From Verrucomicrobiia bacterium (lineage in GTDB: Bacteria; Verrucomicrobiota; Verrucomicrobiia; Palsa-1439): 64,000 nucleotides of DNA. A model generated the notes under the pieces. The model saw nothing but the letters and a program-made list of their open reading frames with translations. It did not search any database and was not told the DNA's origin. Shown here one piece after another: positions 24,910 to 34,935 of the stretch. The position numbers and the translations under genes are program-made. Location: NCBI GenBank assembly GCA_035577545.1, contig DATLVI010000039.1:1-64000 (forward strand). Reading direction: 5' to 3'. Position 1 is the stretch's first letter. Every line of letters starts with the position of its first letter.

Positions 24910-25164
24910 CTAATTCACAGCCGCCAGTGCGTTCGGCGGAGTTTCGGCGGGGAGTTCCTCAAGTTCAAGAAATGCCTCCTCTTTAGTTGCGTCGAATCCC
25001 CATCTGGCAGATGAGAACGGCCTCGCATTTGCGCGTTCGCGCTCCATGTTGAGCACGTCCATAAGCGCCTCTTGCTCGACTTGTGCGATTTCGGAAGATC
25101 GCTTCGCCAGCGCGTCTCGCTTTTGGAGCAGCGCCAGCGTGTGTCTATCGATAGTTATTCTCAT
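24910..25164 (-). CDS. Small helical protein (84 aa)
   Basis: A charged helix (RHTLALLQKRDALAKRSSEI) then an acidic C-terminus. Its ATG overlaps the stop of the upstream gene. Function unknown; tail-region accessory. Confidence 0.5.
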   Translation of the reverse strand: MRITIDRHTLALLQKRDALAKRSSEIAQVEQEALMDVLNMERERANARPFSSARWGFDATKEEAFLELEELPAETPPNALAAVN

Positions 25165-25514
25165 TGTTGTATTTGTTTTAGTGCCGCTTCGCCGATGTCT
25201 GGGTAGATGAAGAATATTACGTTCTTCAGGAGTTGGAAGCCGTGCGCAACCGCAGTAGGGGCATCGTTAGCAAGCAGGGCATCTACCGCGAGTTGGGCTT
25301 CTCCGCGAGCATCGTTCGTGCCCTTTCCGTCTAACAGCCACGTCTTAAAATTTGCCTTGTCGGTGTCGGATAGCGTTGGGAGCAATGGAATCGTAGAAAC
25401 GCTGGCGAGTCTGGCTTTCTCAATTGCCTGAGCTGAGGCCTCCGCTCCGATAGTGGCTGCATCAAGTCCAGAATCCAGCAGTACGTTGAGCGCGTCGATT
25501 TGTGCTTTTGTCAT
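25161..25514 (-). CDS. Small helical protein (117 aa)
   Basis: Start at the ATG at 25514 (MTKAQIDALNVLLDSGLDAA). Ala-rich helices throughout. No family recognised. The 71 bases upstream, to the divergent gene at 25586, must hold any promoter for the latter. Confidence 0.5.
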   Translation of the reverse strand: MTKAQIDALNVLLDSGLDAATIGAEASAQAIEKARLASVSTIPLLPTLSDTDKANFKTWLLDGKGTNDARGEAQLAVDALLANDAPTAVAHGFQLLKNVIFFIYPDIGEAALKQIQQ

Positions 25515-25585
25515 TGTTTTCAGTCTTGTAGTACCCGGCAATTTGACTTTTGATACGACAGAGGCGCAAACTGCACTAGAAAGGC

Positions 25586-25999
25586 ATGAAGATGATGAAA
25601 TTGGCCGGTTTAATCGTTGTTCTGCTGTTTTGTTCTCAGGCTGGAGCGCAGGAAAGCTCCGGAGTGTCGCCTTCCGTACCTAAACCGCAGGTCACCGTGC
25701 TGCACCGCGATGCTTCAGTTTGCGCTGCCATCGCCAGCATCCATCCTTCCGAAGATTGCCAGCAGAACGTCGAGGTATACATTTATCGCCCGTTCCCCTT
25801 TGTGGAACTCTACGATGTCACGCTGACATACAAGGATCGGGACGGAGCGGTTCATGCGGATAGTCGGCTGGCCCGCAGATTCTTCCATGCCGGGTCTATT
25901 GTAGTGGTATTCGACCTGACCGACATCAGTATCATGTCCACGCTCGTCACGCCGTATATTCCATCCGGTAATTCCACGTTCATCGCAGCCGCTAGGTAA
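25586..25999 (+). CDS. Secreted small protein on the opposite strand (137 aa)
   Basis: The signal peptide MKMMKLAGLIVVLLFCSQAGA is followed by a beta-rich domain with two Cys (SVCAAI, EDCQQN) that could form a disulphide. The end overlaps the convergent tail gene by 8 bases. Reading against all neighbours, it looks like a moron gene added to the tail region. Confidence 0.6.
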   Translation: MKMMKLAGLIVVLLFCSQAGAQESSGVSPSVPKPQVTVLHRDASVCAAIASIHPSEDCQQNVEVYIYRPFPFVELYDVTLTYKDRDGAVHADSRLARRFFHAGSIVVVFDLTDISIMSTLVTPYIPSGNSTFIAAAR

Positions 26000-28214
26000 T
26001 CAGGCCATGAGTTCGAAGTGCTGTTAGAAGATTGTTGAACCGCGTCGCCACATCGGTGACATCGGTCGTATTCCCAGGCCCGGTCTGCCTTCCAGTCACA
26101 ACCTGAGTCAAATTGAATTGCAGGCTCGTAGCGTTCAGGATGGAACTAGTGCCAGCCTGTGTAAGGATTATGCTACCAGTAGCCGTCATGACTGCTTTGT
26201 TCGTGCCGCTATTAAAACCCGTGGTAATGTCGATCCCGCGAATCTGGGAAAACGTAATGCTTCCGCCGGTATCGGTGACTTTTAGGAAATTGGTCGAGTC
26301 AACATTTACCGTTACCGTGCCGCTCACAAGCGAGATCGTTCCCCCTGTGATTGACAGGTTCCCACTGGTATCGCATTGCAGAGGGGCGCTCGACGGACTC
26401 GCACCGCCGATTCTGCACTGCTTGGCCCACATCCCTACATAGCCTGTTCCAGCCGTGTCATCGCCCCAGAATCCGATATTGCCGCCCAAGGTATCGAACA
26501 CCTTCATCTGGCTCACCATGCCAGAGCCGCCCACTTGGAGCTTGCCGGTAACGATAGTGTCGGCGTTGAGATTCTTTACCTTGAACACGCCTCCCGTGAT
26601 TTGGAATTCGGAAGAGAAGGTCCCCGGATTGGCACGGGCCAGATCGCCGGTTCCGGTCGCCGATCCAGTCGTAAACGTCACCGATGGAGTAATGCCGTCC
26701 ACTATCGAATTGCGGTTGCCATTGGTATCCTGCGATACCAGATAGGCGGTCCAAGAAACGGACGACGGCGGGTTTGGGATGTAGTATTCAAGTGGACTCA
26801 GCCGTCCCTTGGCGTATTCGTAGAACTTCCCATCATCGCGCTTCACCACTAGCCGAGCCCCACCAAAAGCCGGATCGGTCGGAGGCGTGAAAGAGACCGT
26901 CACGCGCGTGTCGGTGCCTCCTGCCGAATCCTGATACTGCCCGGTCGTCCAGACGACGCTAGTCGCGTTGGCCGCGTATTCCTGGGCCGAGGTTCCCAGT
27001 TGCCGCGTGATATTGAACGTCACAGCCGGCGTAACGCCAGGAATAATCGCGTTTCGATTGCCGTTGGTATCCCACGATGGAAACCAGATTTTGTACGCTG
27101 TCGTCCCGACGCGCACCGGGTATGGAGCGCTTGCAAACGTCGTGTCTGCCGGGGCCGAGACGTTGGCGATAGTCCGGCGGCCGCCCGTCGTTAGATTCTC
27201 CATCACTACGTCGAATCCGCCAAACTGCGAATAATACGGGTCGGTGGTCGGGAACGCATAAGTGACTTGGAATTCAAAGAACTGGTCGCCGGATACCTTT
27301 ACTTCGATGTTCGGATTGGCCGTCCAGCCGGCAGGCAAGGAACCAGCCAGTGCGACATTCTGAATGCTCGGCGCAAACGTCGTGGGAGCCTGAGTCTTAT
27401 TCGGATTACCGGACCCGTCCAGATATGGCTGAGCTACAAACTGGAAACTCGGGGAGGCCCCGGTAAAGCCAAACTGCACCGGGAAGTTCTGAACTTGCGC
27501 GGAGCCAGAAACAACGTATACGCGCCAATTCTCAGCCTGTTGTGGTGGAGGTACGCTAAAACTCAGCGTAAGATTGCCGGAATCATACGGGAAAAACTTG
27601 ATTACTGCTGGATTGAATTTTGATTGAAGTGGAGTCGTGCCGTCAAGCGCCACTGTGCCATCGGTAACGAGCACTCCAGATCCGCTGGTATCGGGCGCGT
27701 CCAGATATACCCACACGCCGAAAAATGTTCCCAAAGGACTCGGAGGGGCAATGATGACGCCTATCTTTAGAAGGGGATTGCCTGCTCCATCCGTTGTGAA
27801 TGCCTGCGTTACGGTAACAATTGAAGCATCGCCTGGAGGCGCTGGTCCGAGAGTGACTGATGAACCGCTGGCTATGGCGACGAATGCCCGTGTACTCTCC
27901 AGCCCTGTTGCTTGATTGAAACTTGTTACGAAGAACCGCGTGCCCGTGATGTTGTCGTTTACCGATAGCTGTCCAGCAGGGACTCGCCGCACCAAGTTGT
28001 TCTCAGTGTTGACATAGATGTTGTAGTGAGTGACTCCGCTAGGATCTTCTGGTTTTTCCCATACCAAGGCACCCGCGCTGATCCTGAGACCTCGCGGTGG
28101 TTTCGGCTTTTGCTGATTTATATGCGTTCGCCTAAATACGAGCCTCTGAAACGCGAGCGAATTCGCGTCAAGCGGCCCAAGGTACTGATCTAGGACATCC
28201 GGTTGCCGCGTCAT
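25992..28214 (-). CDS. Tail tip / fibre protein with fibronectin III-like domains (740 aa)
   Basis: Residues 38-120 are an Fn3-like domain (KPPRGLRISAGALVWEKPED...). Several more beta domains follow, and near 560 a NADTIVTGKLQVGGSGMV segment like that in lambda J-type tip proteins, then a short fibre and a coiled end (FNNLLTALRTHGL). It probably contacts the receptor. The start overlaps the tail hub stop. Confidence 0.65.
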   Translation of the reverse strand: MTRQPDVLDQYLGPLDANSLAFQRLVFRRTHINQQKPKPPRGLRISAGALVWEKPEDPSGVTHYNIYVNTENNLVRRVPAGQLSVNDNITGTRFFVTSFNQATGLESTRAFVAIASGSSVTLGPAPPGDASIVTVTQAFTTDGAGNPLLKIGVIIAPPSPLGTFFGVWVYLDAPDTSGSGVLVTDGTVALDGTTPLQSKFNPAVIKFFPYDSGNLTLSFSVPPPQQAENWRVYVVSGSAQVQNFPVQFGFTGASPSFQFVAQPYLDGSGNPNKTQAPTTFAPSIQNVALAGSLPAGWTANPNIEVKVSGDQFFEFQVTYAFPTTDPYYSQFGGFDVVMENLTTGGRRTIANVSAPADTTFASAPYPVRVGTTAYKIWFPSWDTNGNRNAIIPGVTPAVTFNITRQLGTSAQEYAANATSVVWTTGQYQDSAGGTDTRVTVSFTPPTDPAFGGARLVVKRDDGKFYEYAKGRLSPLEYYIPNPPSSVSWTAYLVSQDTNGNRNSIVDGITPSVTFTTGSATGTGDLARANPGTFSSEFQITGGVFKVKNLNADTIVTGKLQVGGSGMVSQMKVFDTLGGNIGFWGDDTAGTGYVGMWAKQCRIGGASPSSAPLQCDTSGNLSITGGTISLVSGTVTVNVDSTNFLKVTDTGGSITFSQIRGIDITTGFNSGTNKAVMTATGSIILTQAGTSSILNATSLQFNLTQVVTGRQTGPGNTTDVTDVATRFNNLLTALRTHGLIT

Positions 28215-30340
28215 ACTCTGTTCACCGTATCCGACAGCGTGAAGCTGGCTTCGTGTATCGCACCGTAGAAGTTCTTCGCGAGATCGCCTTGCTGCGAGGG
28301 CGTAATGAAGTTCGCAAAACTGGCGTCATCGCTCGAATGGCCGCTCAGCTTGAACACAAGCTTAAACCAGAGCTTGTTGAAACCGGCAAACTTCACCAGG
28401 TAGTTCTGGTCGGTGGTGGACTGCGATCCCTTCTGGATGGTCGTCGTCTGCTTGTTCGCGCCGGTCACTTGCTGAAAATCGCCGTACCATTCCACCGCGA
28501 CGGGCGACACCCCTAATTGCGTCGATGCGCCGGCATCCCCAGTCAGCGACATGAACGGCAATTCCTTCCTGCGTGTCGTATCTCCGAAGTTGCCCCAATT
28601 GCGGTCGTATTCTCCGTTGATATCAGCGGTCGTGAAGGATTGCCCGGTCGTGAACGTCTGGTCGGTCGTTGGGATTACTCCGGTATCGGGCTGCGTCTCA
28701 TGGGTGTACACACCGCCGGTACAGACCAGAAAGTAACGCGTGCCATTACCGTCGAGCACCGTCGCGGCGCATGTAAATACCGGCTGCGTGGCGCTGTAGG
28801 CTTCTCCCGATCCGGGCGACTGCCCATCTCCCAGTGCAAAGTCATGGATGACCGACACGCCGTTATCCATCCAAATCTGATAACGGTCGATCTGCTCAAC
28901 CGGGTCGAAGATCCAATCCGCGCATTTCACGTTCCCTGTGATGAGCGACTGGTAGCCCCGGCTCAGATATTGCAACTGAATCGAATACGGCGGCAGCATC
29001 ACGATTTCGTTGTGCTGCGTCACCCAGCAGATCCCATATGGCGTCGAGATCACCGAGGCAGCGGACTTGCACCCGAAGTTCCGGCTGATCGTAATGTATT
29101 CGTGAATGCCATCCGCGACCTCTTGCAACAGAAAACACGACGACGGTGTGAGGACCAGCACCCGCACATTGTCTTGCGCCGGGATCACCGCAATAGGAGC
29201 ATCCGCGGAAGGCGTGTACGCGATATTGGTCAACGGCCAGCACTGATTCGGATCCCCGACAACGTTCTGCCGGGCGGAATCGCTTGCGGCCTGCGACCAC
29301 ACTACCGCCGCGAGATCCTTCGTGGCCGGCACATAGCTGAAGTCTGAGCGCGTGCCAGAGCCGCCGGCCAGCAGGCAACCATAGACCCGCCCGTTGACGT
29401 AGCAGACGCTTTGCATCGGCCGCGGCGGATAGTTCTGGAACGGCATCTCCTTGGTGAGGTCCAGCACCCAGCCGTTCGTTGTGCCGGAAGCGATTGATAG
29501 CGACGCCGAGCCGCTGCTGATTGCCACCGTGAATGGTCCGGTCAAACCGGAATTCAGGATCAAATAGGGTACCGTTCCGCCGTCCACTGTCGCGTAGAAC
29601 ACGTAGAATAATTCGCTTTGTTCAGTGGCGTTGTGGTAACTCGGCACGATCCGCGCTAAATTCGACACCGTTATCGTGCCGGTTGCTCCGGTCGTCGTAA
29701 TAGTGCCGCACTTGACCCCGTTCGAGTAGTGGCCTGTCTGAGAGCTGTACAGCCCCACGTATATGTCCACGCTGGTCGCCACTGTATTGTTCCCGGCGCC
29801 AGCCGCGAATGCAACCGATGGAGCGACACCGCCTGGAGCATAAGCGTCCAGTCCGTAGTAGCGCGTGACGCTAGAGTAGTATGTCGAGAAGGCGGGTTGC
29901 GATCCGCTGCCGCTGAGAACCCCCAGTCCGTTGTAGAGCAGTGGACGGTCGGCCAAGATGCAGGCTGCTGCGGGATTGGTAAGGGAGAAGTTCCCATCAT
30001 AAGTTCCGGTTATAACCTCGATGATGTTGAACGGGTCGGGCTGGTAGGTGGCGATCTGGAACGGAACCCATTTCACCGTGCCGCTCAGGTTGACCTGCAT
30101 CGGATGATAGCTCCAGCCGAAGAAATGCGGGTCGCGGTATGGCACGATGCGGAGCACGGAAGTGGCGCTGGGGATGTTGTATCGAGCCTTGCGCCCGCCG
30201 CGCAGCCGCAGATAGTATCCCGGCATCACCCGGAAGTCCAGACACTTGGCAGCGGTGTGCGCGGGACGCCGAATCGGGTTTCCCGCCGTGTATACGCCGT
30301 GGAACTCTAGTTGTGGCTCTGGATCGACTTGGCGTGGCAT
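28211..30340 (-). CDS. Tail hub / nozzle protein with beta-propeller fold (P22 gp10 / T7 gp12-like)
   Basis: 709 residues, nearly all beta. Repeated blade-like segments include VCYVNGRVYGCLLAG, VIPAQDNVRVLVLTPSSCF and STPYGICWVTQHNEIVML, typical of the podovirus nozzle or packaged-DNA-stabilisation hub. It follows the adaptor gene directly, as in P22-type phages. Confidence 0.6.
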   Translation of the reverse strand: MPRQVDPEPQLEFHGVYTAGNPIRRPAHTAAKCLDFRVMPGYYLRLRGGRKARYNIPSATSVLRIVPYRDPHFFGWSYHPMQVNLSGTVKWVPFQIATYQPDPFNIIEVITGTYDGNFSLTNPAAACILADRPLLYNGLGVLSGSGSQPAFSTYYSSVTRYYGLDAYAPGGVAPSVAFAAGAGNNTVATSVDIYVGLYSSQTGHYSNGVKCGTITTTGATGTITVSNLARIVPSYHNATEQSELFYVFYATVDGGTVPYLILNSGLTGPFTVAISSGSASLSIASGTTNGWVLDLTKEMPFQNYPPRPMQSVCYVNGRVYGCLLAGGSGTRSDFSYVPATKDLAAVVWSQAASDSARQNVVGDPNQCWPLTNIAYTPSADAPIAVIPAQDNVRVLVLTPSSCFLLQEVADGIHEYITISRNFGCKSAASVISTPYGICWVTQHNEIVMLPPYSIQLQYLSRGYQSLITGNVKCADWIFDPVEQIDRYQIWMDNGVSVIHDFALGDGQSPGSGEAYSATQPVFTCAATVLDGNGTRYFLVCTGGVYTHETQPDTGVIPTTDQTFTTGQSFTTADINGEYDRNWGNFGDTTRRKELPFMSLTGDAGASTQLGVSPVAVEWYGDFQQVTGANKQTTTIQKGSQSTTDQNYLVKFAGFNKLWFKLVFKLSGHSSDDASFANFITPSQQGDLAKNFYGAIHEASFTLSDTVNRV

Positions 30341-31050
30341 TAGCGAATGATCTTCGGCTTGTGCTGCGCCGTGTGCTCCATGTTCCGTCGTGCCTGATTG
30401 ATGATGCGCCTGTACTCGGAGTCGGCCCGCTGGTAGCGATCATCCCCCTGTGAGAGCCGCGTCGCATAAAGCTCTCGCTGGAGGCCGCAGACCAGCGCCC
30501 ACTGATACGGCTGCGGGATGTATACGTTCAGGTCCACCGAGGTGGTGTCGTCCGCGAAATTGATCTGGTTGTAGTAGACGGCGCGGCACGTATAGGCCGC
30601 ATCCGAAGGCGCGTCGAACTTCACCGTGCGATAGCCCGCTGGATGGCCACCGGAGGCCGAAGTCCAGACCAGATACCACCCTGTCGGTTGAACCTGCACC
30701 GTCGCGCTCTCGGCCATCATGACTAGCGTCGGATTATCGCCGATATAGCTCAGTTCATGCGTTTCAAATTCAAGTTGGTTATTGATGGAAGCGATCCCGA
30801 GAGAGATCGTTTTCATCGTGCCGAAATCGTCTGGTAGATCGAAAGTCTGCTGACCTTGCGTGATCGCCTGCGATATAGACTTGCGCCGCCAGCCGACATA
30901 GCCGACTCCACCCATGCCGCCTGCTTGCGAGGAATCAGGCACCGAATAGAAGTCCGGCACAACCTTGTGGCGCAGGACAAACTTCAGATTCAGGCTGGTA
31001 GTGGCCAGCCCGTCTGGATCGGCCTGCGTCTCGATATCGACTGTGGTCAT
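30340..31050 (-). CDS. Head-tail adaptor / tail tubular protein A-like
   Basis: 236 residues. A strand-rich N-terminus, the segment WRRKSISQAITQGQQTFDLP and a C-terminal helix pair (YQRADSEYRRIINQARRN) match the layout of podovirus adaptor proteins that sit between portal and nozzle. Its stop overlaps the nozzle start. Confidence 0.55.
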   Translation of the reverse strand: MTTVDIETQADPDGLATTSLNLKFVLRHKVVPDFYSVPDSSQAGGMGGVGYVGWRRKSISQAITQGQQTFDLPDDFGTMKTISLGIASINNQLEFETHELSYIGDNPTLVMMAESATVQVQPTGWYLVWTSASGGHPAGYRTVKFDAPSDAAYTCRAVYYNQINFADDTTSVDLNVYIPQPYQWALVCGLQRELYATRLSQGDDRYQRADSEYRRIINQARRNMEHTAQHKPKIIR

Positions 31051-31823
31051 GCGACCTTCACAACGTTCTCTTCATCGTTCAGCACGTCGTAAACGGAATA
31101 GGGCCGCTCGCCGATGTGCCCCGGTATCAGCGTGCCGTCAATTGAAACCGGAATGCGAAGCCGAATCAGCCGCCGCGAGAACGTAATATCCTCTCCCAGT
31201 TCCATTTCGTTTTCCCCGACGAAATAGCTGAACACCCGAAGGTGCTTCTCTTTGGCCCAGTTCGCCATGCGGATCTGTTCCAGCCGCTTGCGCTCCTTCT
31301 CCCGGTTCTCCGAACGCACATGGAGCCGATCCATGCGACGGCGGTTCTCATCCAGCCAATCGTGAGCCGACAGGTAATATCCGCACAATGCTTCTACGGC
31401 ATCGCGCCGGATCATCACGAACCCAGTTCCGATGCCAAACTGCCCGGTAATCAACCGTGTCAGATTGACACATTCCAGAGGGCAGAACTGATCCGCAATC
31501 GGGTCGTAAACCTTCGCCGCAATCTCGACCGGCGGCACGCGCGTAGTGCATAGGGCGCTCACCACCGGCACATCGTGCGCCGCGAGCCGGATGATCGACT
31601 CAGTAGGCGGCACCATATCGTCATCCACGAAAAGGGCAAAGTCGGCATCGGGCCGCATCGCCGCCAGCGCCGTATTCCGCGCACGATGGATCAGCGCGTT
31701 GCCGTAATCCCGATGATGAACGTCGATTCCCTCTTTTAGGGCGTAGTTACGCATCACCGAGATCGCGTCACGCGCCGACGCTGGCCCGTTGCGGTAGCTG
31801 AAAACGAACAGGTCTACTTTCAC
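31047..31823 (-). CDS. Glycosyltransferase, GT2-like (GT-A fold)
   Basis: 258 residues. The N-terminus (VDLFVFSYRNGPASARD), ALIHRARNTALAAM near 45 and a DxD-type FALFVDDDMVPP near 65 are GT-A features; QFGIGTGFVMIRRDAVE near 130 fits the acceptor side. It would transfer a sugar from a nucleotide donor. Overlaps at both ends tie it to the head operon, so a virion protein or phage DNA could be its target. Confidence 0.7.
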   Translation of the reverse strand: MKVDLFVFSYRNGPASARDAISVMRNYALKEGIDVHHRDYGNALIHRARNTALAAMRPDADFALFVDDDMVPPTESIIRLAAHDVPVVSALCTTRVPPVEIAAKVYDPIADQFCPLECVNLTRLITGQFGIGTGFVMIRRDAVEALCGYYLSAHDWLDENRRRMDRLHVRSENREKERKRLEQIRMANWAKEKHLRVFSYFVGENEMELGEDITFSRRLIRLRIPVSIDGTLIPGHIGERPYSVYDVLNDEENVVKVA

Positions 31824-32212
31824 TTCGCCTTGTTCTTGAGTTCTTCCAACATCTTGATGAGCCGATTTCTGTCCTCGATCACCCGCGCGTTTTCGTCCTT
31901 CAGTTCCTTAACGCGCATCTCAAGCGGAGTCGTGAGTTCGTTATACTTTTCCGGCAGCATCACGTCGCCCACTGTTGCGACGCGCCGCTCCAGGAACTCG
32001 ATCAGTTCCGGGTCCTCCGTCACGAACTGGCCGTAGTCATCCGGTTGCGGAATGAACTCGATCATCTTCTCGCCGTCGCGCTTCAGTTCGCCGTCAATCA
32101 TGACCTTGCGGCCCTTGTTGGCGCTGATGCACAGCCCAGCGTTGCGGGAGTAAAATACGCGGCGCTCCGGCTGTTGCACAGGCGCTCGCAGCGGTTCTGT
32201 TACTGCTGACAT
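31820..32212 (-). CDS. Small head-region protein with C-terminal coiled coil (130 aa)
   Basis: Start at ATG 32212 with AAAGGA upstream. A basic strand-rich first half (FYSRNAGLCISANKGRKVM) then a coiled coil (EMRVKELKDENARVIEDRN). It follows the major capsid gene, so it may help head completion. Confidence 0.5.
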   Translation of the reverse strand: MSAVTEPLRAPVQQPERRVFYSRNAGLCISANKGRKVMIDGELKRDGEKMIEFIPQPDDYGQFVTEDPELIEFLERRVATVGDVMLPEKYNELTTPLEMRVKELKDENARVIEDRNRLIKMLEELKNKAK

Positions 32213-32345
32213 TGTGTTCCTTTCGGTTGTGTGAAAAATGTGGGGCACCCGCAGAAGAGCGCCCCAGAGGAGGTGCTATGGCATCGTCAGATGTTTCCAG
32301 TTGTCTCCGCGCCAAATCGACCTGATTGTGGCCGCATCAAGGCCC

Positions 32346-32382
32346 CTATAACAATAGCTTGATAAGTTCGATATTGTTATAG
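32346..32382. promoter_or_regulatory. 11-bp perfect inverted repeat downstream of the capsid gene
   Basis: CTATAACAATA at 32346 and TATTGTTATAG at 32372 are separated by 15 bases. It is AT-rich in a GC-rich genome and lies in the 197-base gap (32213-32409) after the capsid stop. There is no T-run after the stem in the direction of transcription, so it is not a classical terminator; a processing site or protein-binding site fits as well. Confidence 0.55.
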
Positions 32383-32409
32383 AAACTCATGATACTAAAT
32401 CAGTTATTG

Positions 32410-33621
32410 CTACTGGCTGTAGTCGGTCACGTCGAACAATTTCGCATGCCACTTTTCTTGCATCACGACCAAGCCGATTTCGCTGAGGATTTCGTCCACC
32501 TTGGCGTCGCGGCCATCCAGGATGACGTTCTCGCGGATGTGCGTATCGCGGTTTTCGCCGTTCCCGCTGAGATAGATCATGTCGAGCATGTCCACATCAA
32601 TCGAGAAGGCCATGTTGCCGAATCCGTTCTGGCCGCTGATGGCAGTTTCGAGCATCCAGTCGTTTGTCACGAGCCAGGTGCCGTGCGCCGTCTGCACTTC
32701 CTGAACGTTCACGCCCCATTTCTTCTCGCCGGGCTTCACCATGAGGTAGTTGTTGCCCCAGGAGTTGATGGCGCTTTTGACGATGGGCGAGCATAGCAAG
32801 AGCTTTTCGTTCTTGCCATAACGGAAGGCGGCGCGGGAGAACGTCTCGAAGGTCTTCATGGTCAGAGTGCCGGCCGCGTCCACCACGTTTGTCGAAATGG
32901 TGTTGTTCAGCCCCATCGTGGTCCGAATGGGTTTACCGGTAGGACCGCCCGCGAGAGATTCCGATGGCTGTCCGAAAAGGAACGCCATGTTCATCTTGAT
33001 CTTGTGGGACTTTAGCGCCTTCTGGTGCAGGCGTTGGCGCTCATTCGACGTACCGTACTGAGCAGACGCGATGTTGGTGTTGGCCATGTCGATCACGTCC
33101 CTGAAAATCTGGGTATATGTGATCTTGCCAACCGGAGCCGTGGTCTTGGCGGACGGAATCGTGCCGCCTTCTTCGTAGGACGTGCCCATCAAGCGCAGCG
33201 CCGCGCTCGGCAGGATGGTATCGGCTCCGACACCGCCAATATCGCGCACGACGGTGAGGGTGTTGGTGGAAACCACGGTCACGCGGCAGACTTCGGGCGC
33301 GGATGAGCTGGACGTGGCTTTAGGCACCACGAACGTGTCGCCGGGCACGAACAGCGTGCCGTCAACAACGGTAATGGTGGTCGAGGAAGTGCTGTTGGCG
33401 ACTGTGGAGGTGCCGTTCTGCGTCCACCGCGCCACATAGTCGTCCTCGAACCATTCCCAGCGCGGCGATTTCACGGCACGCCGCTTTTTGAGCCGGTTCA
33501 AAAACGTGATGAGAGGAGCCTCGTTCGGCTCCAGCAAGGAAATCTCAGCCCCGACCTGTCGAATTAGCCGGGTTTCTGTGATTGCCTGATTAGTTGTGCG
33601 ATCCCCAATTACTTGGGCCAT
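32410..33621 (-). CDS. Major capsid protein, SU10/DUF5309 family
   Basis: 403 residues. The start DRTTNQAITETRLIRQVGAEI and the pattern IFRDVIDMANTNIASAQYGTSNE near 170, FLFGQPSES near 215, and EVQTAHGTWLVTNDWML near 320 are typical of the SU10-like HK97-fold capsid family. It follows the scaffold gene, as expected. Usually abundantly expressed. Confidence 0.9.
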   Translation of the reverse strand: MAQVIGDRTTNQAITETRLIRQVGAEISLLEPNEAPLITFLNRLKKRRAVKSPRWEWFEDDYVARWTQNGTSTVANSTSSTTITVVDGTLFVPGDTFVVPKATSSSSAPEVCRVTVVSTNTLTVVRDIGGVGADTILPSAALRLMGTSYEEGGTIPSAKTTAPVGKITYTQIFRDVIDMANTNIASAQYGTSNERQRLHQKALKSHKIKMNMAFLFGQPSESLAGGPTGKPIRTTMGLNNTISTNVVDAAGTLTMKTFETFSRAAFRYGKNEKLLLCSPIVKSAINSWGNNYLMVKPGEKKWGVNVQEVQTAHGTWLVTNDWMLETAISGQNGFGNMAFSIDVDMLDMIYLSGNGENRDTHIRENVILDGRDAKVDEILSEIGLVVMQEKWHAKLFDVTDYSQ

Positions 33622-33632
33622 TTCTGATCTCC

Positions 33633-34904
33633 CTATTTATTGCCAAAGATCGAGGAGAAGGGAAGCGGTCCACCCGGTTGGCCGTTGACCAACTGCTCGA
33701 CGTAGCTGGACGACTCTCGCGAGCCTCCAGGAGCGTTCGTTACACCGGACCCGGCGTTGATGCCCTGCCGCGTCTTGTCGGCCTGGTTTCGCGCGGTAAT
33801 GCGCTTGCCAGCCTCGACAAGTTGCTGAGCCTTGGCCGGATCAATACCTTGCTTCTGCTGCATCCGATGAATTCCGAGCACTGTCTTGTACTGGGCGATC
33901 TTGGTTGCAGTTTGGGCCTGCTGCGACGTGAGGAATTTTCCTGAGACCGGATGGCGGTCAACCCTGATATCGAGAATGCTCGGATGATCCCGAATGATGC
34001 GGTTCAGAGCATTGTCGGGGAACTCCTGCCCCTCGATGTCAATCGGCTTCTCGCCAAGCGGTTTGAAAATCTCCTCGACTTGGGCGAACTGCGGAGTCTT
34101 CTTGAGTTGCTGGATGGCGAACTCTTTGGACTGCACTTCTTGCTGGAATTCAACCTGCTGCTTGACGTTCGGCAGGATATCTCCGAATTGCTTCTGGATG
34201 ATATCCATCACCACCCGCTGCGCAATGTCGGCCATGATCGGCACGCCCATGTTCAGCGTTTGCCGCATGTAGATGGCATTCTCAACGTCGCGTACCTTGG
34301 TCAGGTCGCCGGTCTTTTGCGCGTGATCCCATGCTGCATTGAGATCCTTGAACGCCTCTTCTGCCTTTGTCCAGTTGTCTCCAACATCTCCAAGTTTCTG
34401 CGCTGCTTCGGCTTGCTGAGGCTGGGCTGCTGGCGCGGCAGGTTTCGCTCCGGCTGTCTCCATCGCTGGCTGCGCGGCTGCATTCGCCTCTTCGATAAGC
34501 GCACGTTCCCATTCGGTAAGGTTGTCCTCCTCCGGGCGCTCTCGAAAGCCTCGATTCTCTGCTTCGAGCTTACGGATGTGAGCTTCCTTGTCGGCGAGTT
34601 GCTTCAGCACCTTCCGTTGCGCCGGGTCGTTTGGGTTTAGACCCGTCTGCTTCGCGAATTGCTGGATCAATTCTTCGGCGGTTGGCTCCGCAGCGGCGGT
34701 TGCCTGGGTCTCAGGTTCCGCCTGTTGCGTTTCCGGCTCGGGTTGCGCGACTGGCTCCGGCTGTTGTGTCGTAGCCGGCGCAGACGGTCGCTCCTCGGCA
34801 TCGCCAAGGGAGCCTGAACTTCCGGGTAGCAGGACTCCACTGACGTAGTTTTCGGTGACCTCTACGTTGCCTGTGTCGGGCGTTGCTTCTAATACATCTG
34901 CCAT
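33633..34904 (-). CDS. Scaffolding protein
   Basis: 423 residues. An acidic Pro/Gln/Glu-rich disordered N-terminus (residues 30-75) is followed by helical, charged segments and ends in a Gly-rich tail (SSSYVEQLVNGQPGG). This composition just upstream of the capsid gene is characteristic of scaffolds. Confidence 0.75.
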   Translation of the reverse strand: MADVLEATPDTGNVEVTENYVSGVLLPGSSGSLGDAEERPSAPATTQQPEPVAQPEPETQQAEPETQATAAAEPTAEELIQQFAKQTGLNPNDPAQRKVLKQLADKEAHIRKLEAENRGFRERPEEDNLTEWERALIEEANAAAQPAMETAGAKPAAPAAQPQQAEAAQKLGDVGDNWTKAEEAFKDLNAAWDHAQKTGDLTKVRDVENAIYMRQTLNMGVPIMADIAQRVVMDIIQKQFGDILPNVKQQVEFQQEVQSKEFAIQQLKKTPQFAQVEEIFKPLGEKPIDIEGQEFPDNALNRIIRDHPSILDIRVDRHPVSGKFLTSQQAQTATKIAQYKTVLGIHRMQQKQGIDPAKAQQLVEAGKRITARNQADKTRQGINAGSGVTNAPGGSRESSSYVEQLVNGQPGGPLPFSSIFGNK

Positions 34905-34935
34905 GGTTTGTCTTTCTGCCGCGTGTCACGCGGGC

